From NCBI GenBank assembly GCA_949752735.1, contig OX457039.1:22242830-22306829 (forward strand): 64,000 bases of DNA, read 5' to 3'. Origin of the DNA: Lumbricus terrestris (lineage: Eukaryota > Annelida > Clitellata > Crassiclitellata > Lumbricidae). Shown here in pieces: positions 42,432 through 54,584 of this stretch; position 1 is the stretch's first letter; each line of letters opens with the position of its first letter. Under the pieces are notes generated by a model. That model saw only the letters and a list, made by a program, of their open reading frames with translations, had not been told where the DNA came from and made no database searches. The position numbers and the translations under genes are program-made.

Positions 42432-42998
42432 TAGATGGTCAATAAATCAACTTTGACAGTGCTTTAGTTTTACTGTGACTTGCCATGAGAATAAAATTAA
42501 CCAAAATTGTAATATATAAAATATGTAACCGTTAACCCATATTTGCATTAGGGCCTATGTAACAGACTGTAGTGAAAAGAGATATATCAAACAGTCTGAA
42601 ATTTCGTTTTGCACACTTAACGAAATGGCTGCTCCATACATGCGAGCCCACGAGACAGCATCTCTGCATGAAATTATATATATATAATATAATATAATAT
42701 ATATGTATGTATATAGCATATGCATATATATGTGTAGTACACCTATTCATAATGAAAATGGTGTTGGGCTGCAAAAAACCCAAAGTTCACGAAATTACGT
42801 ATGAGTGATTTTGATAATGATAGCGGCACACCACAGTGCATTTTTATGATATCTTATAACCCTTTGGGGGACCCCCAAATGACCTTGAAAAAATTTGAAA
42901 ATTTTTTCCTAAAGTTATTTTCCACCAATGATACTTTTTGGCTGGAGAGACTTAGCATTTTCAAAAATAACCTCAAATTGGGACACCCTAGTGTATAT

Positions 42999-43395
42999 TC
43001 CCATCGACGGGCCTTGCCAATTTCTGGACCGGTTTGACTTCCTTGTCCCACAAGCTTGTTGCTCAAGCTTGATCCTTTGCTATCATTTGGCTCTCCTTAT
43101 GTCCTTCCCTCCTTTCTGCATTTTTTTGTTAGGCCTACATCTCTTACAGTCTTCTTAAAAACTCTTATCTCTGGACTCTTGCACTGGAAGTGTTATTGAA
43201 TGGTGAAACTTGTGAGCAGCGCTACAGAAATTACGAATTACACTACATTCCGTTTTCAATTGAAAGTAGTGCAAGCAAAGTTAGTGGGTCTTCTTTCTCT
43301 TCCTTTCTCATTTCTCAAATTGAGACTAGTATTTGCTCTTGTATTCAGCAGACAAAATTATTAAAATTGGAAACTGTTAATTTGAAAACTTATTT
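42999..43395. other. No gene recognised; talin intron
   Basis: AT-rich, pyrimidine-rich sequence with one TAGGCCTA octamer at about 43130. Confidence 0.45.
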
Positions 43396-45115
43396 TTTTT
43401 TCAATTCAATTCAATTGGTTTATTGATCCACCAAAAAAGCAAAGACAAGCAGACAATTTTGCTTACAGGATAGTACACACAGTGATTGATTGCTAGTTAA
43501 CATTTGCGATTATATGGACAAGTAAGCAACCAATACTGAGTGTGGCAGAACCAATAGGCTACCCGAAGGGAATGATCCCGCTAGTGGGGCCTATTTACCA
43601 GAAAATTCATTGGGGTAACAATAGAAGATAAAAAGCAGATGCGATATTAAAGCTTTGAAAGCAAATGAACAGAAGCAACGGGATACTTTCCCTCAAAACA
43701 TATATCAAAAACATAATAATAAGCATGAACATTGGTTAAATAAAGGAGTTCATTTAACATTGTTTAATGTGTATGCACGGATTTGGATTTTAAACTGAGC
43801 GAGACTCCTGGATGCACGAATACTTTCTGGTATGTTATTCCATAAAAGAGGACCCTGGTACTTAATAGAAAATTTTCTAGTGTTCGTTTTTGCAAAGACA
43901 CTTATGTAGGCTCTATTATTTCTAATGCCTTTAGTATATAAGTTAGGTCTAAAATAGGATGAGAATGCAAGTGGAAGAAGGTTGTTGTCATACTTATACA
44001 TAAATGTACTAGTTTGGATGAATTTAATTTGGGATATTTTTAGCACGTTCAATTGTTGGTATAAGGGGCTAGTGTGAGCATTAAAGGGAGATTTAGTAAT
44101 AATTCTTATGGCTTTTTTCTGCAGTCTATTTAGCTTAGTTAGGTGAGTGTCGTATGTAGATGTCCAAATGAGATTGCAGTAACTTAAGTATGGGTGTATA
44201 AGTGTAAAATATAATGTTTTTAGTACATGAGGTGGAAGGAGATAGGCTATTCTGTGAATTATGCCTATATTTTTTGAAATTTTTTTGGAAATCTCAGCTG
44301 TGTGTATATTCCATTTTAAGTGCTGGTCAATGTGTACCCCCAGGAATTTAGATGAGTATACTTGCGGTATTGATATATTATCAATTAGCAAGTTACTATC
44401 AGGAGGTGGAGCAAGGTTTTTTTTACTAGATCTAAAAATTATATAACTGGTTTTTGCAATATTCAGGGAAAGCTTGTTGGCTCTGAACCATTCACTGGCC
44501 ATTTCTAGGTCATTATTTGCTATTTTAATTAGCTGATCATAAGAGGGGTGGGAGTAAAAAGCATTCGAATCGTCAGCAAATAGGATGTAATGTAAAAAAG
44601 TTGCAGAGCTAGGGAGGTCATTAATGTATATTAGAAATAAAAGAGGCCCCAGGATTGAGCCTTGAGGGACCCCAAAAACAATTTTTTGGAAGCTGGATAA
44701 TTTCCCATTGCATGAGACTTGTTGGTGACGGTTGTTTAAGTAATTTGTAAACCATGTGAGTGCGATACCTCTGATCCCATAATTCTCAAGTTTATTTAAC
44801 AGGATATTGTGGCTGACGGTATCGAAAGCTTTAGCTAAGTCGAGAAAAATGCCAATGGAATATTCATTATTATCCATAGCATGAGATATTTTGTCTTGTA
44901 TATCCAGTAATGACATAAAGGTTGAGTGTTCTGTTTGAAAGCCATGTTGAAAGGGGTATAATATTTTGTTCTGGGTGATAAAAGAGTAGAGGCGGTCGTA
45001 CATTACCCTCTCAAAAAATTTAGAAAAAAATGGTAGTATAGAGATTGGTCTAAAATTTGAAACCTCATTTTTATTACCTTGCTTATGGATAGGTGTAATT
45101 TTCAGTACCATGATC
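43396..45115 (-). pseudogene. Jockey/CR1-group LINE, 5'-truncated, RT domain open
   Basis: About 450 residues stay open on the minus strand: ITPIHKQGNKNEVSNFRPIS, GIFLDLAKAFDTVSHNILLN (first Asp), FGVPQGSILGPLLFLIYIND, ILFADDSNAFY (FADD), LGVHIDQHLKW and the C-terminal GPLLWNNIPESIR...FK. The endonuclease half is missing. After the stop at 43750 a 3' UTR of about 320 bp ends in CCAATTGAATTGAATTGAAA. An upstream in-frame extension beyond about 45115 is unrelated sequence. Confidence 0.85.
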
Positions 45116-45487
45116 ATATTCAGTGGCACAACAGTCATATAATGAGGGTGGACCAGGGGCCCTGAGGACCAAAGGGCCTTCAAGTTTTAAAAAAAATTCA
45201 GGTATAGGCCTGCTTTCCATTTCCATAGTTTCATACACCAGAGTCTTCTGTCTGAACCATAGCCGGCACTGTCCACATGACAGATGCTTCATGATACCTG
45301 TGTCCTCAGATGCACACATGTGTGGTGTCTAAGACTCTGTGGGTAGTGACCCAAAGTCAGAGTATTTGACCCACAGCAGAAACCAGCACAAGGCAGGAGG
45401 CACACCAATGTACGACCACAGATGTAGACACTTTAATTTCCTTTAACCAATCACTCAACTCCAGCGATAAGGAATGAAATAATATCT

Positions 45488-45490
<3 letters not shown>

Positions 45491-45556
<66 letters not shown>
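45491..45556. repeat. (TC)n microsatellite
   Basis: About 30 CT units, continuing as CTCT/GTCT-rich sequence to 45630. It is on the plus strand and therefore a GA tract in the talin transcript. Confidence 0.95.
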
Positions 45557-46091
45557 GTCTCTCTCTGTGTCCCTCTCTGTCTCTGTCTGTCTCTCCGTCT
45601 GTCTCTCATTTTCTCTTTCCTTCTCCCTTTGTATATGCTACACTTTGTCTCTTTCGGTGTTTCTATACAAGCCATGCGGCTTGCGCTCATAAATTGCAGT
45701 CAATTTATTCACTCGTTTATTCGTTATAAATTCGGCCTAATGATGAACGCAGAGAAAACCAGATCATAAGCGTATACGAGGCGGGGTCCAGAGGGCAAAT
45801 GTCCCCCAAATTTCGGGCAAGTCTGACTTTCGGGCAGGTGGGTCTGGGAAATATTAAACAAACTTTACATGTATTTGAAATTCAACGCTCATTATGACTC
45901 CAAATTATCTCCCAGTTACAAATTGCCCGAATCGAGTTAGATACTAGCTTACAATCAAGGATAGCAGAAATTCAAGGAAAGTCATGATTTTCAAGGTAGA
46001 ATTTTGTAAATAATGGCTTAAAATAACACGACCATCTTATTTCCATTTAGAAGGCATTTTATTCAGCTTTCTTCAACCATTCAATTCGTTC
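45557..46091. other. No gene recognised; talin intron
   Basis: No coding motifs. Sequence near 45785-45850 resembles a MITE edge but has no visible partner end. Confidence 0.35.
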
Positions 46092-46099
46092 ATCTAGAC

Positions 46100-46956
46100 C
46101 AATGATTCCCAACCTTTTTGGCTTACGGCACACTAAGAAAGAATAAAAAATTTCGCGGCACACTGAATTATAATTGCCATTTTTTCTATTTGTCACTATT
46201 ATTTAATAATATTATCATTTTAAAGTTCATATTGCATAATAATAGTACTCTACATGTAGTCTAGTGAGTCTAGTCAGTTAGCAGATCAAATTGAAACGAG
46301 GCTCCAGAGACGGCAATCCTACTCGCATTTCATCGTCGATTCTAAGAAGTCTTTCTCTCTGGTTACATTTGATTTAAGTTCAGACTGAAAATTTAAATTA
46401 GAAAAACTACGAAGATGCAAATGGCAGAAGAATTTTGACTGCACGTGAATTGATCGAGGTATAGGCTATGATCTTTAAATGGAAAACAAAAATTTATTCA
46501 AACTCTTCGGAAAATGTTGAGTGATAAAATTTATCATTTCGTAAATCAATGAGCTCTGCTTTATCCTCGGTTGTAAGATTTTTTGTTTCGCCGATTACGA
46601 ATGGATTGATTACCCAGTCAAAATTGTCGATTGCAAGTGAAGGGAAGTAGGCCTAATGCTTTAGTGCTGGTTGTAGGTCTATCAATGTGTTTTGTATTTC
46701 AGTTGCAATTTTTTAGTTTTTAACTGAGATTCATTGACCGTGGGAAACTATCAAGATTTCCCTTGGAGATCTTAACCTGCTACAGTATGAGAGATTAAGA
46801 CCAACTGACTAAAGTTTTGATGTTGCAGTGATGATGTTTGCGGATGTTTTGTTTGGAATCATTATTAATTAATAACTTTTAGAAGTTTCCCGCAGCCCAC
46901 TTGCAAAGTTCTCGCGGCACACTAGTGTGCCGCGGCACACAGGTTGAGAATCACTG
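46100..46956. mobile_element. 857-bp hAT-type element (Charlie-like termini)
   Basis: The ends CAATGATTCCCAACCTTTTT and GGTTGAGAATCACTG match the CAGTGGTTCTCAACC termini of Charlie-like hATs. The 8-bp duplication ATCTAGAC is exact (46092-46099 and 46957-46964). GCGGCACACT repeats lie inside both ends. No transposase ORF. Confidence 0.92.
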
Positions 46957-46964
46957 ATCTAGAC

Positions 46965-47200
46965 TTGACCTCTTGGTTCTTCGCTCTAGAACAGCTATGG
47001 TGGCTCAGTCTGAATCATTTGCCTCAATTATTCGTTTTCTTTTGGAATGTGCTATCTCCTTCTGCTTGCTTTACACTTCTGTCTCTGGCAGTCTCTTTTC
47101 TGTCTTGTCTCTCTCAAAACTTACTTATTTTCGCAGAGCCTTGCGCACTGGTAGCGCCGCTGAACGGTTCACCCTACTAGATTCGATTTATAAACTGATC
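46965..47200 (+). pseudogene. Decayed CR1-like LINE C-terminal fragment
   Basis: Reads RSRTAMVAQSESFASI, a possible FFWN.LSPSA, and LSKLTYFRRALRTGSAAE over two frames, like the RTAxVAQSxSFAxIGPxxWNxLP...LKTxLFxRG ending of CR1-like elements. The hAT to its left inserted next to or within it. Confidence 0.4.
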
Positions 47201-47599
47201 AAACTGATACAATACAATTATGGATATATTCAGTTGCTCATTCGAAGTTTAAACTGATTGTATGTAGTTAAGTGTCAGCAACATAATACTTGAAAACGCC
47301 TAAATCATAGACTTTGTACATAGGCCCACGCATAACTACCCGGCCTGGGGCCCTAAAAGTAGCTGGATTCCAGAGTATTTGCCCCTCTGCCCTTTCTCTC
47401 CGGGTGAGGGCGCAAGAACAGAAACTCTGCTTTTGCAGGGAGACACAGGCCTATAGGTGTATGGCGTCATTTAATCTGAATTTTTTCAGGCAGAAGCAAA
47501 CTTTTTGCCCCCACTGCTGAAATGTCCCCTACACCTATGGTGGCAATTGAAAAAGTCCACAGAGACACCAATTAATATAACCACCCACAAGAAATCATT

Positions 47600-47865
47600 G
47601 GCCAGGTTGAGCAATTCGTCTATTTGTGAGGGGCTAAATCAACGCAGATGACAGCAACGATACTACATGAAAAAGTCTGTGGGGTCTACAAAGATGAATT
47701 GCACATGTCTCAAGAGCATTTGGAATGATGAGCAGGATATGGAGAAGAAAATTAACCAAGAAAACCAATATAAAAATATACGAGATGATACGGATCAATG
47801 CTGGACAATGTGAAAACAAGATGAGAAAAGGACAATGAAAGTAATTTATTCGCACCCATCACCAC
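47600..47865 (+). pseudogene. Very decayed LINE fragment
   Basis: VEQFVYL followed by shifted frames resembles the KFxYLGxxI...D segment of RTE-like polymerases. Several stops; weak evidence. Confidence 0.25.
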
Positions 47866-47879
47866 AAACTGGCTGGCAT

Positions 47880-48920
47880 CAGGAACTGATGATGATGATA
47901 TTCATTCGTTTAGTTTTAAATGTAAAACATAAAACTTAGCGTCATCAGCCGTAAAGACCATGAAGCGTATATACAGTTCTGGAAGTCGGAAAAGAGCCAA
48001 GTCGACAGTTTGAGGATACTGTTGTCGTAGAGGTCTATTCCTTGCATCAATTCATTCTTTACGAAGCCATCTTAAATGCATGTATGGCTGCTATTGTGGA
48101 GAACGCAGAGGAGAAAGCCGATGTTATTCCAGTTTCCTCCGAAGTATAAAAATTGATAGTGGTAAAAAACTTTTTTCCCGTTTTTTTATTCTCTCCCAAA
48201 AAACGTCGTTTTTATCATTTTTTATTTTTTATGTAACTTTTATTTATCTATTTACCATCTTTTCCTTAATTTAATTTTTTCCTGATATTCCATACGTTTT
48301 CACCGTACTCTCAAGGATTCAGCTAACTGTAGTGTCATTATGTAATTGTTTAAGTCCTCATTTGAGAAATACATGTAGTAGGCCCCTACAAGAAATGAAA
48401 TTTGTAAGAGTTATTTTGACATAAAATTCTTGGGCCAAATTCTTATACCAATTAATTAATATTTATAAGTAAAAATTTTAAGTAAAAATGTACAATATAT
48501 AATTTAGTACACATCTATGTGGTCTTAGCTTCTTATTGGATTTTAATTTTGTTATGTCGATCAGCATGAACTTATGTGGACTTATGTTTACAATTTAAAT
48601 TTGAAAAGATTTCAATACCTTTAATTTTTATGAAGTTCTTATTAAACCAAAATTATAAGAAACAGTAACTGTGGTAAATTAATGTTACTTATACCAATTA
48701 ATTTTGGCCTAATGATAAAGTTGTGTTATTTGCAGATTAAGATAAACTTTCATAAGCAAGGTTTTTAAGCTTAAAATGACGTTTCAGATGTAACAAAGGC
48801 AAATTGTTTTCCATTTCCGTTTTTTGTCGATTTTTTGTCGTTTTTAATTTTTTCAAAAAAACCGACGTTTTTCCCCGTTTTTTATTTTATTTTCATCGTT
48901 TTTTACATCTATGGAAAATT
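47880..48920. other. No gene recognised; AT-rich talin intron
   Basis: T-rich stretches near 48170-48280 and 48815-48905. No coding or repeat motif named. Confidence 0.45.
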
Positions 48921-48924
48921 GTGG

Positions 48925-49140
48925 GGCGCTGTGGTGCAGTGGGTATGTTTGTTGCCCTGCAGCTGGAGGGTTGCAGGTTCGAATCCAACTCAAGCCGCCA
49001 TGTAGGGACCTTGGGCAGTCCTTCACCTGCAATTGCTCAAGCGCTTCGGCATGAAACTCCGATTCAGTGTCCGCGCTGTAGTCAGGAGCGCTTCTAAGTA
49101 TTGCCACAGAGCAAATTGGCAAATGCATTGCAATTGTTTT
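48925..49140 (+). mobile_element. tRNA-derived SINE, type A
   Basis: An A-box-like GCTGTGGTGCAGTGGGTATG and B-box GGTTCGAATCC are about 45 bp apart. A body follows with CCTTGGGCAGTCCTTCACCT and ends near ATTGCAATTGTTTT. It is not a foldable tRNA. Confidence 0.65.
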
Positions 49141-49227
49141 CTTGTCTTGTCTTCAGCTATAGCATCTTGAACTATGAATCAATGATAATAGTGATTCATA
49201 CTTTTAATCTAACTGCAGTTAGAGGGG

Positions 49228-49575
49228 GGTCCGTAGCTCAGTGGAGAGAGCGTTGGCCGATAAACTGAGAGTCATTATCGTGACCCGGGTTCAAGCCTCG
49301 CTCAGGGCAAAAATTTATTTGAATTTTCTGTTAGCTGCCATTGGCGCTTTCTGTTGTGTTGTTTGCCTCGGGTCTGTTGAAAAATAAGTTAGCCCCTCCC
49401 ACTCCTGGCTTGGCCGATCAGGAGCGTTCCAACACTTAGGCCATTAGTGTTAAGTTACCGAACCTGTTGTAGCCGACCTGCGTGTCGTGCGAAGCTGGCC
49501 GTATTTCGTAAAACTTGTACCTGTAATCGTTCTGCGGTGTGTCAGATTGAATTTGAATAAACGAATATTATTATA
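49228..49575 (+). mobile_element. tRNA-derived SINE, type B
   Basis: The A box TAGCTCAGTGGAGAGAGC and B box GGGTTCAAGCC lie 34 bp apart in a tRNA-like head. A ~250-bp body follows (CCACTCCTGGCTTGGCCGAT, CGACCTGCGTGTCGTGCGAA), ending AATAAACGAATATTATTATA. The acceptor arms do not pair, so it is a SINE rather than a tRNA gene. Confidence 0.75.
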
Positions 49576-50112
49576 GTTTAAATAGCTATCTTATAATTTT
49601 CACACTTTATAGTCTCGTTAGCGGGTATAGGGGCTCCTGAGCTTAGAGTGTCCAGGCCCTTGGCTAGTTTGTTACGCCACTGATTATATTGATATAGAGA
49701 ATTATAAAGCATTTGTCATTAGTAGAGACTAAATAAAGATACGAAAAATTGAAGCAGAATATTTTTATAGAAACCCGTCATTGCATACTACAGTTTGGGG
49801 TATAAAAAACACATCACTACAAAGAGAACCAAATCCGCCATTATGTACCATATAGGTACATAAATGTATATTATCTTATCCATGCATTGTCCGTTAAGTT
49901 TATCTGTTTTTACAACATCCTAACATCAGAGTAACGCTAAAATCGGAAATTATATTGCATTAGATAGTGGATATATTCAGGATATTATGATCAACATTAC
50001 AATAAGTAAATTGAGATTTAAAATCAAAACCAAATGTGGTTGTGAATCATGATTAAACATGACGTCAGTAAATATTATGACTGTTAATTCAACCTTAATA
50101 TGTGTAGCTTTA
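49576..50112. other. No gene recognised; talin intron
   Basis: A hAT-type right end (TTACGCCACTG) occurs near 49673-49683 without a visible left end. The rest is AT-rich. Confidence 0.4.
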
Positions 50113-50124
50113 ATGCAGAGTTGG

Positions 50125-50426
50125 CAGTTGGGCCTATGAATGCAAGAGTACCCAGGGCCTAGGATGACCTTAAAATGGGCCTATGAATGCAAGAGTACCC
50201 AGGGCCTAGGATGACCTTAAAATGGGCCTATGAACGCAAGAGTACCCAGGGCCTAGGATGACCTTAAAATGGGCCTATGAATGCAAGAGTACCCAGAGCC
50301 TAGGATGACCTTAAAATGGTGGTTGGACCTATGAATGCAAGAGTACCCAGGGCCTAGGATGACCTTAAAATGGTGGTTGGGCCTATGAATGCAAGAGTAC
50401 CCAGGGCCTAGGATGACCTTAAAACG
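50125..50426. repeat. Minisatellite, six copies of 47/54 bp
   Basis: The unit contains GGGCCTATGAATGCAAGAGT, ACCCAGGGCCTAGGATGACC and TTAAAATGG. Some copies carry a 7-bp GGTGGTT insert. It is about 110 bp downstream of the talin exon at 50539-50664 in transcript sense. Confidence 0.95.
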
Positions 50427-50538
50427 GTCCTGCTATTATGATCCATGTTTATGCTAAATAGTAATCCCATAGGCAAATATGGAAAGATTACAACATCTAG
50501 TAAATGAAGCTGACAAGAAGTTTAATTGATTGAGTCAC

Positions 50539-50664
50539 CTGTGCCATTCCAGTCACCATTCTCTGATTGACAGTAAAACTTGCTTCTTCTTCTGTAAAGT
50601 TCTTCGCTTTTTGAGCTTCAGAGACAAGTGCCTCAGTGGCCCTCTTCACAGCATTTGCTGCAGC
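50539..50664 (-). CDS. TLN: Talin, coding exon (end of I/LWEQ domain)
   Basis: The exon is 126 bases and encodes 42 residues, AAANAVKRATEALVSEAQKA through NQRMVTGMAQ. It continues directly from the RLQ that ends the previous exon. AxNAVKRAxxxLVxxAQKA followed by MVxGxAQ is the junction between the actin-binding bundle and the dimerisation helix. The acceptor is gtggttttag. The donor is CAG|gtgact, a weaker GT site than the others. The next intron is about 11 kb long and packed with mobile elements. A 47-54 bp minisatellite starts about 110 bases beyond this donor. Confidence 0.95.
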
Positions 50665-50669
50665 CTAAA

Positions 50670-51382
50670 ACCACGCACACAGAGTAGCGATGGCTATATA
50701 GTATACTGTCTATCAATTTTTCTCGAGGTCGATGCCATAATTTATAGCGTCACACTCCATAAAATTATATCAATGTTTTAACACCCGTTTCTTTGGATCC
50801 CTGTCAATCGTTTTCTGTTCAGTTTATCAAAATTCTTATATTTATATTATAAGTTCCTCTTCCTACTTTAGGACTAATAAAATGTAACATCCTATTTGTT
50901 TCGCAGACTTCAATGATGTCTCGGTAAACCACTCTAAGAGTGTCACGATCTTCTTGGAATGATCGAAGTAGAAAGAGCCCTGATTAAGTAGTGACACAGT
51001 AAAGAAGAGACATTGGAAGTGGGTAAGGCACAGAGTGCCACAGACTGCATGAGGACTCACTACTAAGAATGGTCGTCGAAGTAAAAATGAAGGGGAAGCA
51101 ACCGGAGGAGGACCATGACAGATGGTGCTGGATTGGATGAAAACAAATGGAAATGGAAAGTTCGAAGAAGAAGAGGTCAACGTTGAGATGAGTGGCGACG
51201 TCCGAAACCTGCCCAGGAGGCAGAAAGCTAGAGAAGAAAATGATAAACTAAGCCTATAGGTTTAATTAAGAATTAACCAATAATATTTCTTCTAACTTTG
51301 TTTCTGTTATTTCAATATGCCACTCAAAATGATTGACATGCGTAGCCTACTTTATGACATCACTGTGGAAGGGTCATACTTC
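50670..51382. other. Talin intron; possible decayed LINE piece
   Basis: The plus strand at 51060-51180 reads VVEVKMKGKQPEEDHDRWCW, faintly like the GRRPRGRPxxRWxD segment of RTE-like LINEs, with stops. Otherwise nothing recognised. Confidence 0.25.
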
Positions 51383-51390
51383 CGCGTACA

Positions 51391-53690
51391 CAGGGACGTC
51401 ATTTCAGCTTTTTTCAGGGGGGGGGCCAAAAAAAAATTCGCGGGTCCAAACTCCACAAGCTTCGTAAATTCTGTATTTAGCCAACATGTGCAAAACTGTG
51501 CTTAAATGAGATGTTTTATTCATGCTCATATTTATTAAATCTACTTATAGGCCTTTTTGATTCAGTGATGAGGTATATTTTAAATGCCTATACTACTTTA
51601 AATAAACTATAATTAAATGTTTTGCACTTGTTATTATATACCGCTATATTATTTACCATTATATGATTATAACAATGGTATTATTTACTATGATAGGCCT
51701 ATATGATAGTATCATATTAAAAGAGTAGGATTTATTGTTAATATTTGTACAAAAACTATTTTTATACAATTAAAATAACAGAAATAACCTTCACCCACAG
51801 AAAAATTTGAAACATTATAATGGCCATTGTTCCAGTTTACATTATTGTATTACATAGAATTGTATTACATAGACCGGGCTGGACCATTATAATCTACCAT
51901 AATATTATTGATTATTATATAATTATAATGATATTACTTACTATAATAATAGTCTAATAGATGACATCATCATGAAATGGAAAATAATTTACTGTTAATA
52001 CTTGCAAAAATAAAAAATTACCATTAAATGTCTTATCTCCACTATCCAGTGTAATCTTTCAAATTTCAAACTGTCAGATTTCAAAATGTTTTGCTCCTTG
52101 AGACACTTAGTAAAACAACATCATTATTACATATGCTTCCCAATTTTGGTATTTTGGCAATTCTTGCTTACTATGTATACCATGTTTAACCATTTCTACT
52201 AATTGTGTTGTCTTGAACAACAAGGGTAAGCTTATTCCAGTACAACAAAGTAAGCTTACATGTACATAATAATTATTATACTCCAGTCTGCTGCTGTTAC
52301 TCATTGTAATAGTCCATTAGCAACAGAACAGAATTGCCTAACTTGATACACAAAGAAATTATTATTGCAATTATAATTACATTTTGATATTGATATATTA
52401 AACCGCTCTTTTTATCAGCACTGAAATAATATAGTGATTTTGTCAGGATAACATCCTACATGCTATGATTACAATGTGGAAGCTCAACAAGAATTTGCTA
52501 TTATTTTTAGTGGACCTATATTTTTGAAGTCTTAGACCACTCTTAGCAGCACTCAAACAGAGCAATTTTGTTCAGACCATAGCCTAAAATGGTGTCATTG
52601 CACTGTGGAAATTCAAACAAATTTCTTGCAGGCAGGGGGCACATCCCCTCCCCAGGAGGGGTCCAGATTAGACACTGCCTTAATTTGTCATTAATAACAA
52701 TTCACATAGCAATATAGCATGCTGCATGCACTAAGTCTGCAATAAATATTTTTGCTTTTGGGTTAATGACTGTTATTATCTATGGCTATGCCTATGGGAT
52801 CATTCAAGTGGTGGTCAATGGCTTGTGATCATATCAACCTGGAAAAGATATGACTGAAAAAAAGATTAAAATCCAAGATTTCATGTATAAAAAGTAACCT
52901 GCCTATAACCATTGCACTAAAAACAGTCAGTTTGTGTAAATTTCCAGTTCAATTGGATGTCACATAATAGGCCTACCGTGTGGAATGTGGATCGTTGTTG
53001 AGTGTTTACAGGATGAACTCTCATTTCCTTTGGTCCTCTTCAGTTCTCAAGAAAGCCCAATCATCAGCTCTACTGACCGTCATTACATTGGTAATCCACA
53101 CTCATACCTCTCCCCCAACTGATGCATGCAGTCAGCCCTTGTAATACATCTTTCTGCTGTGTTCTTTCAGAACTTCCCGCTCATTGTCCTTTGCCTGCTA
53201 CTTGCCCTAGAGGTCGCCGGTGTTGGAGGCTGACGAATCCGCTCCAGGTCTCGGTCAGACGGGGTGGGGTGCTCAGAGGGAGAATCATGCATCAGATGCC
53301 TGGCTGCTTCATGTTATAACTGGGTATTGGTCGGCTTGCAGTACATGTGTGGCTGACAGGACCCACACATCTGGTGACCTTATACTGACCTGGGACTTTA
53401 TCTAGGGGGAACAAGCTGTATACATCTTTGGAGTATCAGCCTGAGCTCATTCCCTATGCAGACAATATCACAATATACACATAAGTTGATACATGTATCT
53501 GTGGCTATGAACTGTGCACTGTGTGCAGCTTGAATCTGCCCGCACATACAAAACCACAGAGGTCATCGTGAAGACACAGGCCTTTTGGAATTTTGAACAA
53601 CGTGTGGAAAAATATGTCAAAATATGTCAATCGGTCAAATTCAGGGGGGGGGCAAATGCCCCCCCCTGCCCCCCCCAAATGACGTCCCTG
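51391..53690. mobile_element. 2.3-kb hAT-like element, non-autonomous
   Basis: The ends CAGGGACGTCATTT and AAATGACGTCCCTG are exact inverted repeats. The 8-bp duplication CGCGTACA lies at 51383-51390 and 53691-53698. G-runs sit just inside both ends. No transposase was recognised; the interior is AT-rich on the left and mixed on the right. Confidence 0.92.
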
Positions 53691-53698
53691 CGCGTACA

Positions 53699-54357
53699 AT
53701 ATTAACAAGTTCTTGCAATTTAGACCAATTCATAAACTGTTAGGTCGAGCTAATAAATTTGGGAGGTGTGGGAGAACTTTGGCAAATGTCTTCGACAACG
53801 ACTTTGTATTTATTAATGTTGCAGCATTCTGACTAATAAATTTAATCATATCCGAAAATGCGGGACCTCAAACCTGCGGGCCAGGGTGCTGCAGCACCCT
53901 TAGCACCTACCCTAATGCGGGCCTGCCTACAATACTCTCAGTCTTGAAATGTTACCCGTCTCACTGTTGCTCGACCTACAGTCACAAGTCATCTCAAGTT
54001 CTGCAACCGAACCATATCGAAAGCAGCACCATGCCTCTGGATCTCATGAATTCTGCTCATTTTGATACCTTCACCACCATTATCAATCACACCCCAGTAA
54101 ATTACCTTCCTCAGGCTCCACTATCCATCACACCTCGGAGACTTTCCATTCAAAATTAAAGTCACATCTCTTCAAGAACTCTTACCCTGTCTCATCTGAT
54201 CCTCCGCCTTCTAATTCTCACCCGAGACTAAGGATGTGAAATGATAATTGGAAATCTGATCAGTTTAGAAAAAATTACTGGTTTTACTGTCTGCAAAACA
54301 AGAATCAGAATCAAACTCAGTCTAAAAATCATTTTACAAAATCATTACAGATGATTC
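53699..54357. pseudogene. Talin intron with possible CR1-like C-terminal remnant
   Basis: Plus-strand frames near 54130-54190 read ETFHSKLKSHLFKNSYPV, similar to the SLxxFKxxLKxHLF ending of CR1-like polymerases. Upstream there are stops and no clear domain. Confidence 0.3.
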
Positions 54358-54360
54358 ATG

Positions 54361-54515
54361 CATTTGCATTGACTATAGGCTTGCAGGTGGAGACCAAACC
54401 AAGCGCAACAAATAGACATTGGGTGTGACACCCACTGACTGTTACACATATAATATATATATATATAAGGTTGTTGACCCTTTTGGTATCTATCATACCA
54501 AGAGGGTCAACGATC

Positions 54516-54584
<69 letters not shown>

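Larger units (their letters stand above)
40315..42990. mobile_element. 2.7-kb long-TIR DNA transposon with 8-bp target duplication
   Basis: The ends TAGGGTGTCCCAA and TTGGGACACCCTA are flanked by GTGTATAT on both sides (40307-40314 and 42991-42998). Similarity between the arms extends about 150 bp inward (GTCTCTCCAG(T/C)CAAAAAGT in both). No transposase was recognised in the remaining 2.05 kb after removing the nested mariner relative. The superfamily is unresolved; 8-bp duplications point to hAT or a similar group. Confidence 0.85.

Noticed and set aside
43750..45319. N-terminal extension of the RT frame at 45115-45183 as part of the LINE
   Set aside because: The extension does not resemble RT or endonuclease and follows an apparent 5' truncation point.
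49228..49312. Functional tRNA gene
   Set aside because: A and B boxes exist, but acceptor and anticodon stems do not pair and a SINE body follows. The same applies to 7735-7815 and 48925-49000.
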